64,000 nt of DNA from NCBI GenBank assembly GCA_910586445.1, contig CAJUHV010000011.1, positions 8,926 to 72,925 on the forward strand. The letters run 5' to 3'. The stretch comes from an uncultured Eubacterium sp. (GTDB taxonomy: Bacteria > Bacillota > Clostridia > Lachnospirales > Lachnospiraceae). The position numbers and the translations under genes were made by a program. Position 1 is the stretch's first letter, and every line of letters begins with the position of its first letter. The notes below the pieces were generated by a model. The model ran no database searches and was not told the DNA's origin. It saw only the letters and a program-made list of their open reading frames with translations. Positions 8,865 through 17,215 of this stretch are shown here, piece by piece.

Positions 8865-10073
8865 TTAAAATTCACTCGAAGACTTAAAATTATAAATAGG
8901 CTTAATAATTTGATCAACTACTGCCGTATCACCGATATTGCCGATAATGTCTTCCATGCCCTTATACGCCATCGGACATTCATCCAGCGTGTCTTTATTT
9001 ACAGAAGTAGTATATATATCTTTCATCTGTTTCTTAAATTCTGACACTGTAAACGACTGCCTGGCAGCCGAACGGCTCATCAGACGGCCTGCTCCATGCG
9101 GGGCTGACTGATTCCAGTCATCATTGCCCCTGCCGGTACAGATTAAGGAGCCGTCTCTCATATTGATTGGAATCAGCAGCTTCTCGCCCTTTCTGGCAGA
9201 TACAGCACCTTTTCTTAAAATCATCGCCTCTGTGTCCACATAGTTGTGAACTGTTGTAAACTGCCAGTCGGCATGCAGCTTCATTCCTTTTAAAATCTCA
9301 TCCATCATTGCCTGTCTGTTTAAATCCGCATACTTTTGAATAATTTTCATATCATGGATGTACTGTTCAAACAAGTCCCCGGATACATATGCCAGCTGTT
9401 TTGGAATGCTGGTGTTTTGTTCCTTCTTTCGTGCCGCAATGCTTTTTTGAATTTCCTTCTCCCTGCCCTGCTGCTTTAATTCTGTAATCAGTTCATCAAT
9501 GTCTTTTTTTGAACTGCCGTTTAATGCACGGTATCCCTCTTCCTGATAATAGTCTGCTGCCTCCAGTCCCAGATGGCGGCTGCCGGAATGTACGACAATA
9601 TAAATATTTCCATCATTATCCTGGTCAGCTTCGATAAAATGATTGCCGCCGCCCAGAGTGCCCAGACTTTTTTCTGCCCTGGCCGGGTTGATCTGTTTAT
9701 AGCAGTACAGATCCTCCAGATTGATCTGGTCAAAGTATCTATGTGTCTTTTCTCGGATATTAAATCCAGATGGAATTTTCTCGTAAATCAGCTTATCCAG
9801 CTTCTGCAGCTCTATATGCTTTTCTTTAATCCTGACTGTATTCATCCCGCATCCTATGTCTACCCCGACCAGATTCGGAACGATACGATCTGTAATTGTC
9901 ATCGTAGTACCAATTGTACATCCGGCACCTGCATGCACATCCGGCATCAGCCTTATCCTGCTTCCTGATACAAATTCCTGATTTAATAATAATAGGATCT
10001 GCGAAATCGAAGCTTCGTCTACGAGATCCGTAAAGACCTTTGCATTATTATACTTTCCTTTTAACTCAATCAT
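8865..10073 (-). CDS. rtcB: RNA-splicing ligase RtcB
   Basis: GTP- and Mn-dependent ligase that joins RNA 2',3'-cyclic phosphate or 3'-phosphate ends to 5'-OH ends, 402 residues. Metal-binding and guanylylation motifs are visible: GVDIGCGMN near residue 73 (Cys), GGGNHFIE, HSGSRHLG, and SAPHGAGRLMSR, whose His accepts GMP. The ribosome binding site lies inside the end of the upstream FNT gene, four bases away, so the two are co-transcribed and probably translationally coupled. No archease or RtcA gene is adjacent; bacterial repair-type RtcB proteins of this size often lack them. Confidence 0.95.
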   Translation of the reverse strand: MIELKGKYNNAKVFTDLVDEASISQILLLLNQEFVSGSRIRLMPDVHAGAGCTIGTTMTITDRIVPNLVGVDIGCGMNTVRIKEKHIELQKLDKLIYEKIPSGFNIREKTHRYFDQINLEDLYCYKQINPARAEKSLGTLGGGNHFIEADQDNDGNIYIVVHSGSRHLGLEAADYYQEEGYRALNGSSKKDIDELITELKQQGREKEIQKSIAARKKEQNTSIPKQLAYVSGDLFEQYIHDMKIIQKYADLNRQAMMDEILKGMKLHADWQFTTVHNYVDTEAMILRKGAVSARKGEKLLIPINMRDGSLICTGRGNDDWNQSAPHGAGRLMSRSAARQSFTVSEFKKQMKDIYTTSVNKDTLDECPMAYKGMEDIIGNIGDTAVVDQIIKPIYNFKSSSEF

Positions 10074-10077
10074 AAAT

Positions 10078-10671
10078 TCACTCCTGCTTCATCCCAAAAA
10101 GTCTGGCACCTATGCCGTTGCCTGCCAGCATGACAAACAAAACGCCGTAGGATTTCAAACTATGTATTCCCGCAAAGTTAAAATAGAACATATTCGCAAT
10201 CGAATGTTCAAAACCGGATAAAATAAAAATCATAACAGGAGCAATGATAAAAACGATATTTTTTGATTTATTATAATTATCAATCGCCAGATACATCATT
10301 ACACCGCAGAACATAGACAGTACAAACACATGCGCCAGATCATTGTCCAGCTTCTTTTCAGCCAGCTGTACACTGCTGATCGCAAGCCCCGCAGCCTTCC
10401 CCGCCAGTGCTGCCAGTAATGTACCGGCATAATTCCCGCATATAATAATAAACATATCCGCCAGTTCACTGATTTTTTTTACAAAACCAATTTTTCCGGT
10501 ATACAGATAAAATCCCTGTGTCACGATCGTCAGCAATCCAAAGGAAAACAACAGGGAGCCTGCCAGCTTATTTTCTACGGATAAATATACAATGGCGCTG
10601 ATTCCGATCATCAGGCCGGCATATACGGATTTCATTACTGTCTGCATGGTATTTTTCATGATATTTTTCAT
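10078..10671 (-). CDS. Compact formate/nitrite transporter (FNT) family channel
   Basis: A 197-residue membrane protein with six hydrophobic helices. FNT hallmarks are present: GNYAGTLLAA in the third helix region and GFEHSIANMFYF at about residues 160-172. Typical FNT channels have 250-290 residues, so this is a short variant with trimmed termini and loops, but all six helices are there. The likely cargo is formate, nitrite or another small monovalent anion. AAAGGAGC precedes the start. Its tight coupling to rtcB is unexplained. Confidence 0.85.
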   Translation of the reverse strand: MKNIMKNTMQTVMKSVYAGLMIGISAIVYLSVENKLAGSLLFSFGLLTIVTQGFYLYTGKIGFVKKISELADMFIIICGNYAGTLLAALAGKAAGLAISSVQLAEKKLDNDLAHVFVLSMFCGVMMYLAIDNYNKSKNIVFIIAPVMIFILSGFEHSIANMFYFNFAGIHSLKSYGVLFVMLAGNGIGARLFGMKQE

Positions 10672-10810
10672 AAAAAGCTCCTTTAAACAGCCTCTGCACT
10701 TTTATCGTTTTATGGTTCTCTTAGAATGATATTATCTATTCTAGCACATGCGCTCATAGAATTCCATTAAATTTTACCAATTTATTATATGATAACCATT
10801 ACATGGCACT

Positions 10811-10840
10811 AAAAAACGGAGCTGCCGTAACAGCCCCGCC
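10811..10840 (-). terminator. Terminator of the BlaR1-NlpC gene
   Basis: CGGGGCTG and CAGCTCCG form an 8-bp stem (one wobble) with a short loop, followed on the minus strand by six T residues, just past the stop at 10847. Confidence 0.85.
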
Positions 10841-10846
10841 TTTATT

Positions 10847-12691
10847 TTATTTTACAACTCTGACTGCCACAGCAATATCCCTATAGTTTAAATCAGAAAC
10901 CTTTACGCCATCCCGCATATTGCTGGCATGAATGACCCGGCCGCTGCCATCATAAACCGCTGCATGTGCATAACTGCTTTTGTCCTCGCTGCTGTAGATG
11001 ATAATGTCTCCTGCCGTTAATTCTTCCAAAGAAACTGGATCACCACAGACAGACAATTTATCCAGATCAGCGGGTATGTCAAATCCCGCCAGTGCATAAA
11101 CAGCTTTCACAAATCCTATACTGTCCACGCCGCTGGATAGATCCGTTCCGCCAAACTGATAAGGCGCTCCTACATATTTCCCTGCCAGTTCTACAATCTG
11201 TTTATGAACTGCCTCAGCTGTGCCATTTTCTTTCTCAGTTACTTCACCGGCCATTGTAAAATCCGAAGGCTGATCGATCCGCACTGTATTTGTGTTTGCA
11301 TCTGTGCCGACTGTCTTTTCTGTTTCAGCCTCTGTTTCACTTCGATTGTGCTCATCCTCTTTGAAGCTGTTATTTACTTCTTTTACTGAAGCCTTTTCCT
11401 GCTCTGCCGGCGCATCACCAGAACTGCGATCCGATGCCGCCTGTCTGGTGCTTTCAGACGAGCCATTTACCTTTTCAGCTGTTTCCTGTGCTGACACAGT
11501 AAATGACAGGATCGTGCAGCAGATCAGTCCGGCTGCCAGAGCAGCCGCTTTCTTTGAATATTTTTTCATTTTCATAATAGATCTAATCCTTTCTTCTAAT
11601 TCAGACTGTCTGGCAAAACAAGCCTCAACCGGCCAGATTGATTTCTGGCGTTCTTCTGCCAGACGTATTAATATCAGCGCATACGATGCTTTTGAACTGC
11701 CGGTATATGACCTGATCACTTCCTCATCGCATGCCATCTCTAGATCCCGGTTAAACAGCACTGCCATTATCCATACAAATGGATTAAACCAGTAAACACA
11801 TATAGTCAGATATAAGATGTATTTCATCAAAATATCCCAGCGCTTGATATGTATCCATTCATGCTCCATAATACACGCAGACTCTTCCTCGTCCAGCTCT
11901 ATTTCAGACGGCAGAAGTATGACCGGGCGGATAACCCCATACGTAAGGGGACTTTTTATAAACTCTGACTTTCGAATGGACACCCTGCGCATACTGTGAT
12001 GTCCATTCAGCCATTTATCAGCCATTGGATCACAGACCGGCAGCGACATACGATAAACCCTGCTGCTGCGCATATGCATTACAAGAATCCTAAGTGCTAA
12101 GAACACAGCTGCCAGCAGCCAGATGACAAATAAACCCTTTCTAAGCCAGCCATATTCTGCCAGAGTCCGTGATACCACCTGTACAATTGTCTCTGCCGGA
12201 ACAGTCCATACTGTACACACTGCTGATACTGCCGATATGATCAACACCGCCATCGCTGATGCTTCTGTAACAGCTGAAGCCATTTCTGTCTCCTGCAGAG
12301 CTGCTTGTGTTCCTGTTTCCTGCTGCACTGCTGTTGTTCCCGTTTCCTGCTGCGCTGCTTCTGTTCCTGCCAGCGCTGATGTTGTTCCTGTTTCCTGTGT
12401 GATCCAGGTCATATCCGCAGATCTATCCAGACCTGCGGACGCCGTTTTTTCCTGACAAATCCCGTCGCTGCTGCCGGTCTGCCATAGTTTCGATACTTCC
12501 AGCGCACCCATCCAGCCTGACGCAGGCCGGCTGACTGGAATTGAAACAGGCAGCAGCAGGCGCACAATGACACAGATCCACAAAAACACGATTAATCGTC
12601 TCGAAACCTGCTGTGAGAAAAAATGCCTAAAGCATATGACTGCTATTATCAAAACAGAACCATTAACTCCCATATATAACAATTCGTCCAT
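10847..12691 (-). CDS. BlaR1/MecR1-type membrane protease fused to a Cys-less NlpC/P60 domain
   Basis: A 614-residue sensor-protease, second gene of a BlaI operon. Four hydrophobic segments flank an M56 zinc-protease domain with HEWIH near residue 275 and the downstream MACDEE zinc ligand. In BlaR1 systems this protease cleaves the BlaI-type repressor after signal capture. After a Ser/Glu-rich linker the last 120 residues form an NlpC/P60 domain (YVGAPYQFGGTDLSSG, then DSIGF), replacing the penicillin-binding domain. The usual nucleophile in DCSGF is Ser here (residue 524, codon AGT), while the two His (576 and 588) remain. The domain may therefore bind peptidoglycan fragments without cutting them. 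A Gln/Glu/Thr/Ala-rich stretch with an imperfect repeat (QQETGT) lies between transmembrane segments. Confidence 0.88.
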   Translation of the reverse strand: MDELLYMGVNGSVLIIAVICFRHFFSQQVSRRLIVFLWICVIVRLLLPVSIPVSRPASGWMGALEVSKLWQTGSSDGICQEKTASAGLDRSADMTWITQETGTTSALAGTEAAQQETGTTAVQQETGTQAALQETEMASAVTEASAMAVLIISAVSAVCTVWTVPAETIVQVVSRTLAEYGWLRKGLFVIWLLAAVFLALRILVMHMRSSRVYRMSLPVCDPMADKWLNGHHSMRRVSIRKSEFIKSPLTYGVIRPVILLPSEIELDEEESACIMEHEWIHIKRWDILMKYILYLTICVYWFNPFVWIMAVLFNRDLEMACDEEVIRSYTGSSKASYALILIRLAEERQKSIWPVEACFARQSELEERIRSIMKMKKYSKKAAALAAGLICCTILSFTVSAQETAEKVNGSSESTRQAASDRSSGDAPAEQEKASVKEVNNSFKEDEHNRSETEAETEKTVGTDANTNTVRIDQPSDFTMAGEVTEKENGTAEAVHKQIVELAGKYVGAPYQFGGTDLSSGVDSIGFVKAVYALAGFDIPADLDKLSVCGDPVSLEELTAGDIIIYSSEDKSSYAHAAVYDGSGRVIHASNMRDGVKVSDLNYRDIAVAVRVVK

Positions 12692-12721
12692 CTGTCACCT
12701 CATTCCAACATACCGCAGCAC

Positions 12722-12803
12722 TTATCCTGCTGCTTTCCTAAAGTTTCCGCTTCAATTTATCTGCTGCCTTCCCGCAGTTTCTGCTTCGCTTTATCCTGCT
12801 GCG
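12722..12803. repeat. Short tandem array, period about 35 bp
   Basis: TTATC(C)TGCTGC begins at 12722, 12757 and 12791, each followed by a similar CTTCCC...GTTTCYGCTTC segment. The third, partial copy touches the stop codon of blaI (12804). It fills the whole gap between blaI and the BlaR1-type gene. Confidence 0.75.
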
Positions 12804-13163
12804 TTACTTCATCTCTTCCACCAGTTTCTTCAATCGTGCCAGATCATCCGGCGTCATCTCCTGGTTTCCGAGCAGTGAGGCTATCAACAGATCCTTTGAA
12901 CCGCCATACATCCTGTCTATGAGATCGTTTGTCTCGTCTGCCTGCACTTCTGCCCGGCTGATCAGCGGGCTGCAGACAAAGCCTGGTTCTGTCCGCAGAA
13001 CAGCCTGTTTTTCCACACATTTTTTCAGCACCGTATAAGTTGTCGTTTTGCTCCAGTTAATCTGTGCTTTTAGGCGCTGCGCAATTTCTTTTGCTGGTAA
13101 ATCACCCTCTTTCCACAGTAAGTCCATTACTTTTAATTCAGACTCAAATAATTTTACTGACAT
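12804..13163 (-). CDS. BlaI/MecI/CopY family repressor
   Basis: A 119-residue winged-helix repressor, the normal size. Residues 1-75 hold the DNA-binding domain (SELKVMDLLWKEGDLPAKEIAQRL, NWSKTTTYTVLKKCVEK) and the C-terminal part the dimerisation helices. GGAGG precedes the ATG. The BlaR1-type protease gene lies downstream in the same direction and is its expected inactivator. Two palindromic sites immediately upstream are likely autoregulatory operators. Its targets beyond its own operon are unknown; the PNPLL-type cleavage site of staphylococcal BlaI is not obvious. Confidence 0.92.
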   Translation of the reverse strand: MSVKLFESELKVMDLLWKEGDLPAKEIAQRLKAQINWSKTTTYTVLKKCVEKQAVLRTEPGFVCSPLISRAEVQADETNDLIDRMYGGSKDLLIASLLGNQEMTPDDLARLKKLVEEMK

Positions 13164-13176
13164 AATAATTCCTCCG

Positions 13177-13216
13177 TTCTATTGCAATAGAATAATTGTA
13201 TTCTATCTCAATAGAA
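13177..13216. promoter_or_regulatory. Tandem palindromic operators of the BlaI-family gene
   Basis: TTCTATTGCAATAGAA (13177-13192) is a perfect 16-bp palindrome. TTCTATCTCAATAGAA (13201-13216) repeats it with one central change, 24 bases away centre to centre. Both lie between the repressor start codon and its upstream region, as expected for autoregulation by a BlaI dimer. Confidence 0.8.
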
Positions 13217-13230
13217 CAGATCTGTCAAGC

Positions 13231-13278
13231 ATAATTTTCAAACACGCTCTAGTCAAAACAACCACATAATGCTACAAT
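13231..13278 (+). promoter_or_regulatory. Promoter of the S1-domain gene, carrying a relic element end
   Basis: TAGTCA (13250-13255) and TACAAT (13273-13278) are 17 bases apart and precede the S1-domain gene. The bases 13233-13252 (ATTTTCAAACACGCTCTAG) match the terminal inverted repeat of the element at 63807-63970, so the -35 box lies on the element's edge. Confidence 0.6.
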
Positions 13279-13313
13279 AGTTATGTACCATAAAAAGAAA
13301 GGACGATTAAACA

Positions 13314-14234
13314 ATGGAAGAACGTATGGAAACTATGGATGATTACAAGGCAGAGCTTGAAGCCTCATTCCGCCGTCTCAATGAGGGCGACCTGATCACT
13401 GCCACGGTCATCGCAGTATCCGAAGAAGAGGCAACACTTGACTTAAAATATTACGCACCAGGCATTATCAAGGCTCAGGACCTAAGCGATGACCCTGATT
13501 ATTCGATTCTGGAGGCACTCCGCCCAGGCGATGAGATTCAGGCAACTATCCTGCGTCTGGACGACGGCAATGGAAACATACTTCTGTCGAAAAAAGAAGC
13601 AAACCAGATGCTCGGATGGGACAGGCTGAAAGAAGCAATGAAACAGGAAACGATATTGACTGTCCGCGTAAAAGAAGCGGTAAATGCCGGCGTCATCGCA
13701 TATGCCGAAGGACTGCGCGGATTTATACCAGCCTCCCAGCTCAGCCTTGACTATGTAGAAGATACATCTGAATGGATTGGAAAAGACTTGGAAGTACGCG
13801 TGATCAATGTCGATGCCGGAAAAGAAAAGCTGGTTTTGTCTGCAAAGGTGATTTTAAAGGAACGCGAAGAAGAAGCCCGCAGACACCGTATCGCCATGCT
13901 TGTACCAGGCTCTGTCGTAGAAGGGACTGTAGAAACCCTTACAAACTATGGTGCATTTGTAAACATAGGAGACGGGCTGACCGGGCTGGTTCATGTATCC
14001 CAGATCTGTGAACGCAGAATCCGCAAGCCGTCTGAAGTACTCAAGGCCGGACAAAAAGTTCGTGCAAAAATCCGTAATACAGATAACGGACGCATCTCTT
14101 TGAGCATCCGCGCCTTAGACGAAGACGCCTCAAATTCAGACCCGGATGAAACTGCCCAGGCAGCAGAATATTCATCCAATGAAGCTGCCACCACTTCCCT
14201 CGGGGATCTGCTTGCAAAATTAAAAATAAATTAG
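13314..14234 (+). CDS. S1 RNA-binding domain protein (short ribosomal protein S1 homologue)
   Basis: A 306-residue protein with three S1-type OB folds. They lie at about residues 20-92 (GDLITATVIAVSEEEATLDL), 104-183 (one divergent copy) and 196-270 (GSVVEGTVETLTNYGAFVNIG...GLVHVSQI), followed by an acidic tail. The last copy is the most canonical and probably binds RNA best. Short S1 proteins like this occur in Clostridia in place of the six-domain S1 of proteobacteria and may assist mRNA binding on the ribosome. AGAAAGGA precedes the ATG; a second ATG four codons later is also possible. It is monocistronic, with its own promoter and terminator. Confidence 0.88.
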   Translation: MEERMETMDDYKAELEASFRRLNEGDLITATVIAVSEEEATLDLKYYAPGIIKAQDLSDDPDYSILEALRPGDEIQATILRLDDGNGNILLSKKEANQMLGWDRLKEAMKQETILTVRVKEAVNAGVIAYAEGLRGFIPASQLSLDYVEDTSEWIGKDLEVRVINVDAGKEKLVLSAKVILKEREEEARRHRIAMLVPGSVVEGTVETLTNYGAFVNIGDGLTGLVHVSQICERRIRKPSEVLKAGQKVRAKIRNTDNGRISLSIRALDEDASNSDPDETAQAAEYSSNEAATTSLGDLLAKLKIN

Positions 14235-14249
14235 TTATCCGGCAGATAT

Positions 14250-14300
14250 AAAAAATGGGAAAACCTTAGATATAGCATCTTTTGGTTTTTCCCATTTTTT
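14250..14300. terminator. Bidirectional terminator
   Basis: AAAAAATGGGAAAACC pairs with GGTTTTTCCCATTTTTT around an 18-base loop. The flanking A and T runs make it effective on both strands, serving the S1-domain gene (plus) and the thioesterase gene (minus). Confidence 0.93.
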
Positions 14301-14321
14301 AATATTCTTTCTTTCCAAATT

Positions 14322-14711
14322 TTATCTGTCCAGTTTCTTCTGAGTTTTTTGAAAAAACTTTTCATTTTCAATAATGAAACGCTCGTGCATCCCCTGCCCG
14401 ATCAGGCCTGCATCGTCAAATGCCTGTATGTCAAATACAAGCTTACGCCCATCCACTTCTACCAGCTTGCTGACGCAGCGTACATGCATGCCTACCGGAG
14501 TTGCCGAAACATGGTGGACGCTCAGGCCTGTTCCGACCGTACCGCATCCTTCCTCCAGATGAGGCTGTACACTTTTCATACAGGTTTCTTCCATCAATGC
14601 AATCATCGCCGGAGTAGCAAACACCTCCAGCATGCCGCTGCCCAGTGCAGCTGCAGTATTTTCTTTTGTTACTTCCCTAGCCATTTCATTACTGATTCCA
14701 ACTGTCAGCAT
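14322..14711 (-). CDS. Hotdog-fold thioesterase, FlK-like
   Basis: A 129-residue single-domain hotdog protein. The pattern GSGMLEVFATPAMIALMEETC (positions about 22-43), then GTVGTGLSVHHVSATPVGM matches the fluoroacetyl-CoA thioesterase (FlK)-like family, in which a Thr/Ser, Glu and His form the active site; Thr, Glu and His are all present here at plausible places. In gut Clostridia these genes are common and their acyl-CoA substrate is not known. AAGGAGAGAGG precedes the start. It is 81 bases downstream of efp in the same direction. Confidence 0.85.
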   Translation of the reverse strand: MLTVGISNEMAREVTKENTAAALGSGMLEVFATPAMIALMEETCMKSVQPHLEEGCGTVGTGLSVHHVSATPVGMHVRCVSKLVEVDGRKLVFDIQAFDDAGLIGQGMHERFIIENEKFFQKTQKKLDR

Positions 14712-14792
14712 GATATCCTCTCTCCTTGCACAAAATCTAAAAATTATACTCTGGACAAATACCCGCCTGATTATTGTATGAAATATATAAAA

Positions 14793-15350
14793 CTAAACTC
14801 TGGACAAATATTCGCCTGTTCTTGTATCGATCTTGATTGTATCACCCTGATTTACAAACAGCGGTACATAAACTGTCGCGCCTGTCTCTACCGTAGCAGG
14901 CTTTGTGGCACCTGTTGCCGTATCGCCCTTTACGCCCGGCTCTGTCTCTGCGATCTCCAGCTCTACAAATAACGGAGGTTCTACAGCAAATACCTCTCCG
15001 TTATAAGAACAGATTTTTACCATTTCATTTTCTTTTACAAACTTGAGTGCATCTCCAATGGTATCTCTGCCGATCGGGATCTGATCATAAGTCTCTACAT
15101 CCATAAAGTAGAACAGATCTCCATCAGAATATAAATACTGCATATCTTTTCTGTCGATACGTGCCTGCGGGCATTTATCAACCGGACGGAATGTCTTTTC
15201 TACTACGCCGCCATTTTTAATATTTTTAAGTTTTGTCCTAACAAATGCAGCTCCCTTGCCTGGCTTTACATGCTGAAATTCAATAATCTGATAAATATTG
15301 CCTTCAAACTCAATCGTAATACCGTTTCTAAAATCTCCTGCTGAAATCAT
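14793..15350 (-). CDS. efp: Translation elongation factor P
   Basis: EF-P rescues ribosomes stalled at polyproline. The 185-residue protein has the three-domain layout, with the loop VKPGKGAAFVR near residue 30 whose Lys in PGKG is the site modified in many bacteria, and the C-terminal signature INQ-like VNQGDTIKIDTRTGEYLSRV. Length and termini are normal and TAAGGAGG precedes the start. No modification genes (EpmA or YmfI-like) are in the window. Confidence 0.97.
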   Translation of the reverse strand: MISAGDFRNGITIEFEGNIYQIIEFQHVKPGKGAAFVRTKLKNIKNGGVVEKTFRPVDKCPQARIDRKDMQYLYSDGDLFYFMDVETYDQIPIGRDTIGDALKFVKENEMVKICSYNGEVFAVEPPLFVELEIAETEPGVKGDTATGATKPATVETGATVYVPLFVNQGDTIKIDTRTGEYLSRV

Positions 15351-15450
15351 TCGATCTTTCCTCCTTAAAAACTGTCTGGGTTTTACCCACTCATCCTATC
15401 ATATAATAAATACACTTATATTTCAACTATTTTTTGAGTAAACGCTCATT

Positions 15451-15909
15451 TTAAAGATTTTCAGGCAGCTCTGTTTTTTCGATCTCATGTATGAGATCTA
15501 TCCGCGCCTGATGTCTGCCGCCTTCAAATTCTGCCTCCAGATAAGCCCTTACAATAGACTTTGCTGTTTCAATGCCTACTATGCGTGCACCAAATGCAAT
15601 GATGTTCGCATCATTATGCTGCTTGACCAGACGCGCAGTCACCGGGTCTGAGCATACTGCCGCGCGTATGCCCCTTACCTTATTTGCCGCCATGGAAATG
15701 CCTACGCCGGTTCCGCAGATCAAAATACCGCAGTCCGCTTCTCCTTTAGCAACCGCACGTGCAGCCTGCGCGCCTATTTTCGGATAATCGCAGCTGTCTG
15801 TCGTATCTACACCGTAATTTATGACTTCATGCCCCAGCTCTTTTACATACTGCATAATCTCCTGCTTCATCTGCGGCGCTGTGTGGTCATTTCCAATGAT
15901 AATCTTCAT
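15451..15909 (-). CDS. rpiB: Ribose-5-phosphate isomerase B
   Basis: Interconverts ribose 5-phosphate and ribulose 5-phosphate (or an allied sugar phosphate) in the pentose phosphate pathway. The 152-residue protein has the RpiB/LacAB signature: IGNDHTAPQMK at the start, Cys in GILICGTGVGISMAANK (catalytic Cys-Gly-Thr-Gly-Val-Gly-loop) and NIIAFGARIVG. Its ATG overlaps the yqeG stop by four bases, so the two are translationally coupled. GAGAGGA lies upstream. Confidence 0.95.
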   Translation of the reverse strand: MKIIIGNDHTAPQMKQEIMQYVKELGHEVINYGVDTTDSCDYPKIGAQAARAVAKGEADCGILICGTGVGISMAANKVRGIRAAVCSDPVTARLVKQHNDANIIAFGARIVGIETAKSIVRAYLEAEFEGGRHQARIDLIHEIEKTELPENL

Positions 15910-16433
15910 CTTTTTGTCCTCTCCCGTCTCACGTTATGCGTTAACCATCTCTGATAGCAGTGTAAGATCCACTTCTCAGGAATCCGCTTCAGTACAATCT
16001 GAATCTCTTCTTTTGGATGTATCGGCTTTACCAGAATCGTATGGATTCCCGTACGGTTTGCACCCCAGACATCCGTAAAAATCTGATCACCGACAAACAA
16101 TGTGTTGCCGACATCCGTCCCCATCAGCTGCATTGCCTTTTTATAGCTGCCTGTGCGCGGCTTATGGGCCTTATGGATCGAACATACTTTTATATCCTTA
16201 TTAAACATCGCCACCCTGGGCTCTTTATTGTTTGACAGCAGACAGCACGCAAAGCCCAGCTTTTTTAAATGTGCAAACAGCTTTTTTGCCCGCGCATCTG
16301 CCGGCTCTCCGTGCCGTACAAGCGTATTGTCGATATCAAATATAACACCCCGGTATCCCTTCTGGTACAGACTGTCAAAATCAATCTGATACGTAGAATT
16401 CACATATTCTCCCGGATAAAATGTCTGCAGCAT
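15906..16433 (-). CDS. yqeG: YqeG family HAD-IIIA phosphatase
   Basis: A 175-residue haloacid-dehalogenase phosphatase. Motif I is FDIDNTLVRHG (nucleophile and general acid Asp), motif II is LLSNN, and motif III/IV is KPRTGSYKKAM followed by VGDQIFTDVWGANR. The family includes B. subtilis YqeG and mitochondrial phosphatidylglycerophosphatase Gep4-like enzymes, so a role in phosphatidylglycerol synthesis is possible, but substrate is not proven by sequence. It overlaps rpiB by four bases. Confidence 0.93.
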   Translation of the reverse strand: MLQTFYPGEYVNSTYQIDFDSLYQKGYRGVIFDIDNTLVRHGEPADARAKKLFAHLKKLGFACCLLSNNKEPRVAMFNKDIKVCSIHKAHKPRTGSYKKAMQLMGTDVGNTLFVGDQIFTDVWGANRTGIHTILVKPIHPKEEIQIVLKRIPEKWILHCYQRWLTHNVRRERTKR

Positions 16434-16445
16434 ATTTCACCATCC

Positions 16446-16520
16446 TGATCTTATCTCTTATTTTATTTCATCTGATCTTATCTGATTTTATTTCTTTCTC
16501 TTGGTCTTATCTGATTTTAA
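16446..16520. repeat. Short tandem array of T-rich units
   Basis: TGATCTTATCT occurs at 16446 and 16473, and TGGTCTTATCT at 16502, each followed by a T-rich tail (TTTTATTTC). The period is about 27-29 bp. It lies in the gap between nrdR (upstream) and yqeG (downstream) on the minus strand. Confidence 0.65.
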
Positions 16521-16540
16521 AGCGTGTCTTAAAAATGCCT
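16518..16540. repeat. Degenerate relic of the inverted-repeat element end
   Basis: TAAAGCGTGTCTTAAAAATGC matches the element terminus TAGAGCGTGTTTGAAAAATGC (63807 on) at 18 of 21 positions. No internal part of the element is recognisable beside it. Confidence 0.5.
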
Positions 16541-16568
16541 CCAAATTTGGGATGGACGTAAACCCTGA

Positions 16569-17021
16569 TTACTTATCTAAAATCTTCTTCAGCTCATCCA
16601 TAAATGTATTTATATCCTTAAATTCACGGTAAACAGATGCAAACCGCACATAAGCTACCGCTTCTAAATCCTTCAGCTTATCCATGACAATCTCACCTAT
16701 AACCGTACTTGGAATCTCTTTTTCTTCCAGATTAAATATTTCTGTCTCAATCTCATCAATCAGCTTGTCAATTTCTTTTACGGAAATCGGTCTCTTATGG
16801 CATGCCCTGAGAATCCCGGCTTCTATTTTTGCCCGGTCATACTGCTCTCTGTTATTATCCTTTTTTATGACAATCAGCGGAATTGTCTCCACTTTTTCAT
16901 AGGTTGTAAAACGTTTTTGACATGCATCGCACAGTCTGCGGCGGCGTATGGAATTGTTATCATCTGCTGGTCTTGAATCGATAACTCTTGTATTATCACT
17001 GCTGCAAAATGGACACTTCAT
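16569..17021 (-). CDS. nrdR: Transcriptional repressor NrdR
   Basis: ATP/dATP-sensing repressor of ribonucleotide reductase genes, 150 residues. The N-terminal zinc ribbon has MKCPFCSS and RRRLCDACQKRFTTYE (two CxxC pairs, residues 3-34), followed by an ATP-cone (VIKKDNNREQYDRAKIEAGI) and the conserved VAYVRFASVYREF tail. Length is typical and AGGAGA precedes the start. No nrd genes lie nearby. Confidence 0.97.
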   Translation of the reverse strand: MKCPFCSSDNTRVIDSRPADDNNSIRRRRLCDACQKRFTTYEKVETIPLIVIKKDNNREQYDRAKIEAGILRACHKRPISVKEIDKLIDEIETEIFNLEEKEIPSTVIGEIVMDKLKDLEAVAYVRFASVYREFKDINTFMDELKKILDK

Positions 17022-17215
17022 GCTGGCTTCTCCTCTCCGGCTTTCATTCGGCCCGCCTGCGCAGCGGGCATTTTCATATGTAATCTCAGATACCGCCTGA
17101 CAAAAAAGCCGGGCGGTGCCTATAAGCTAAAGTTTAACCTTTCGTACAATGCATGTCAATTAGTTTTTATTTTAAGAACCAATTTTATCCAGACAGAACA
17201 TGCGCTCAGCCGGCC

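Noticed and set aside
17051..17069. GCCCGC/GCGGGC hairpin between nrdR and ymxH
   Set aside because: No T run on the minus strand follows it, so I cannot support a terminator call.
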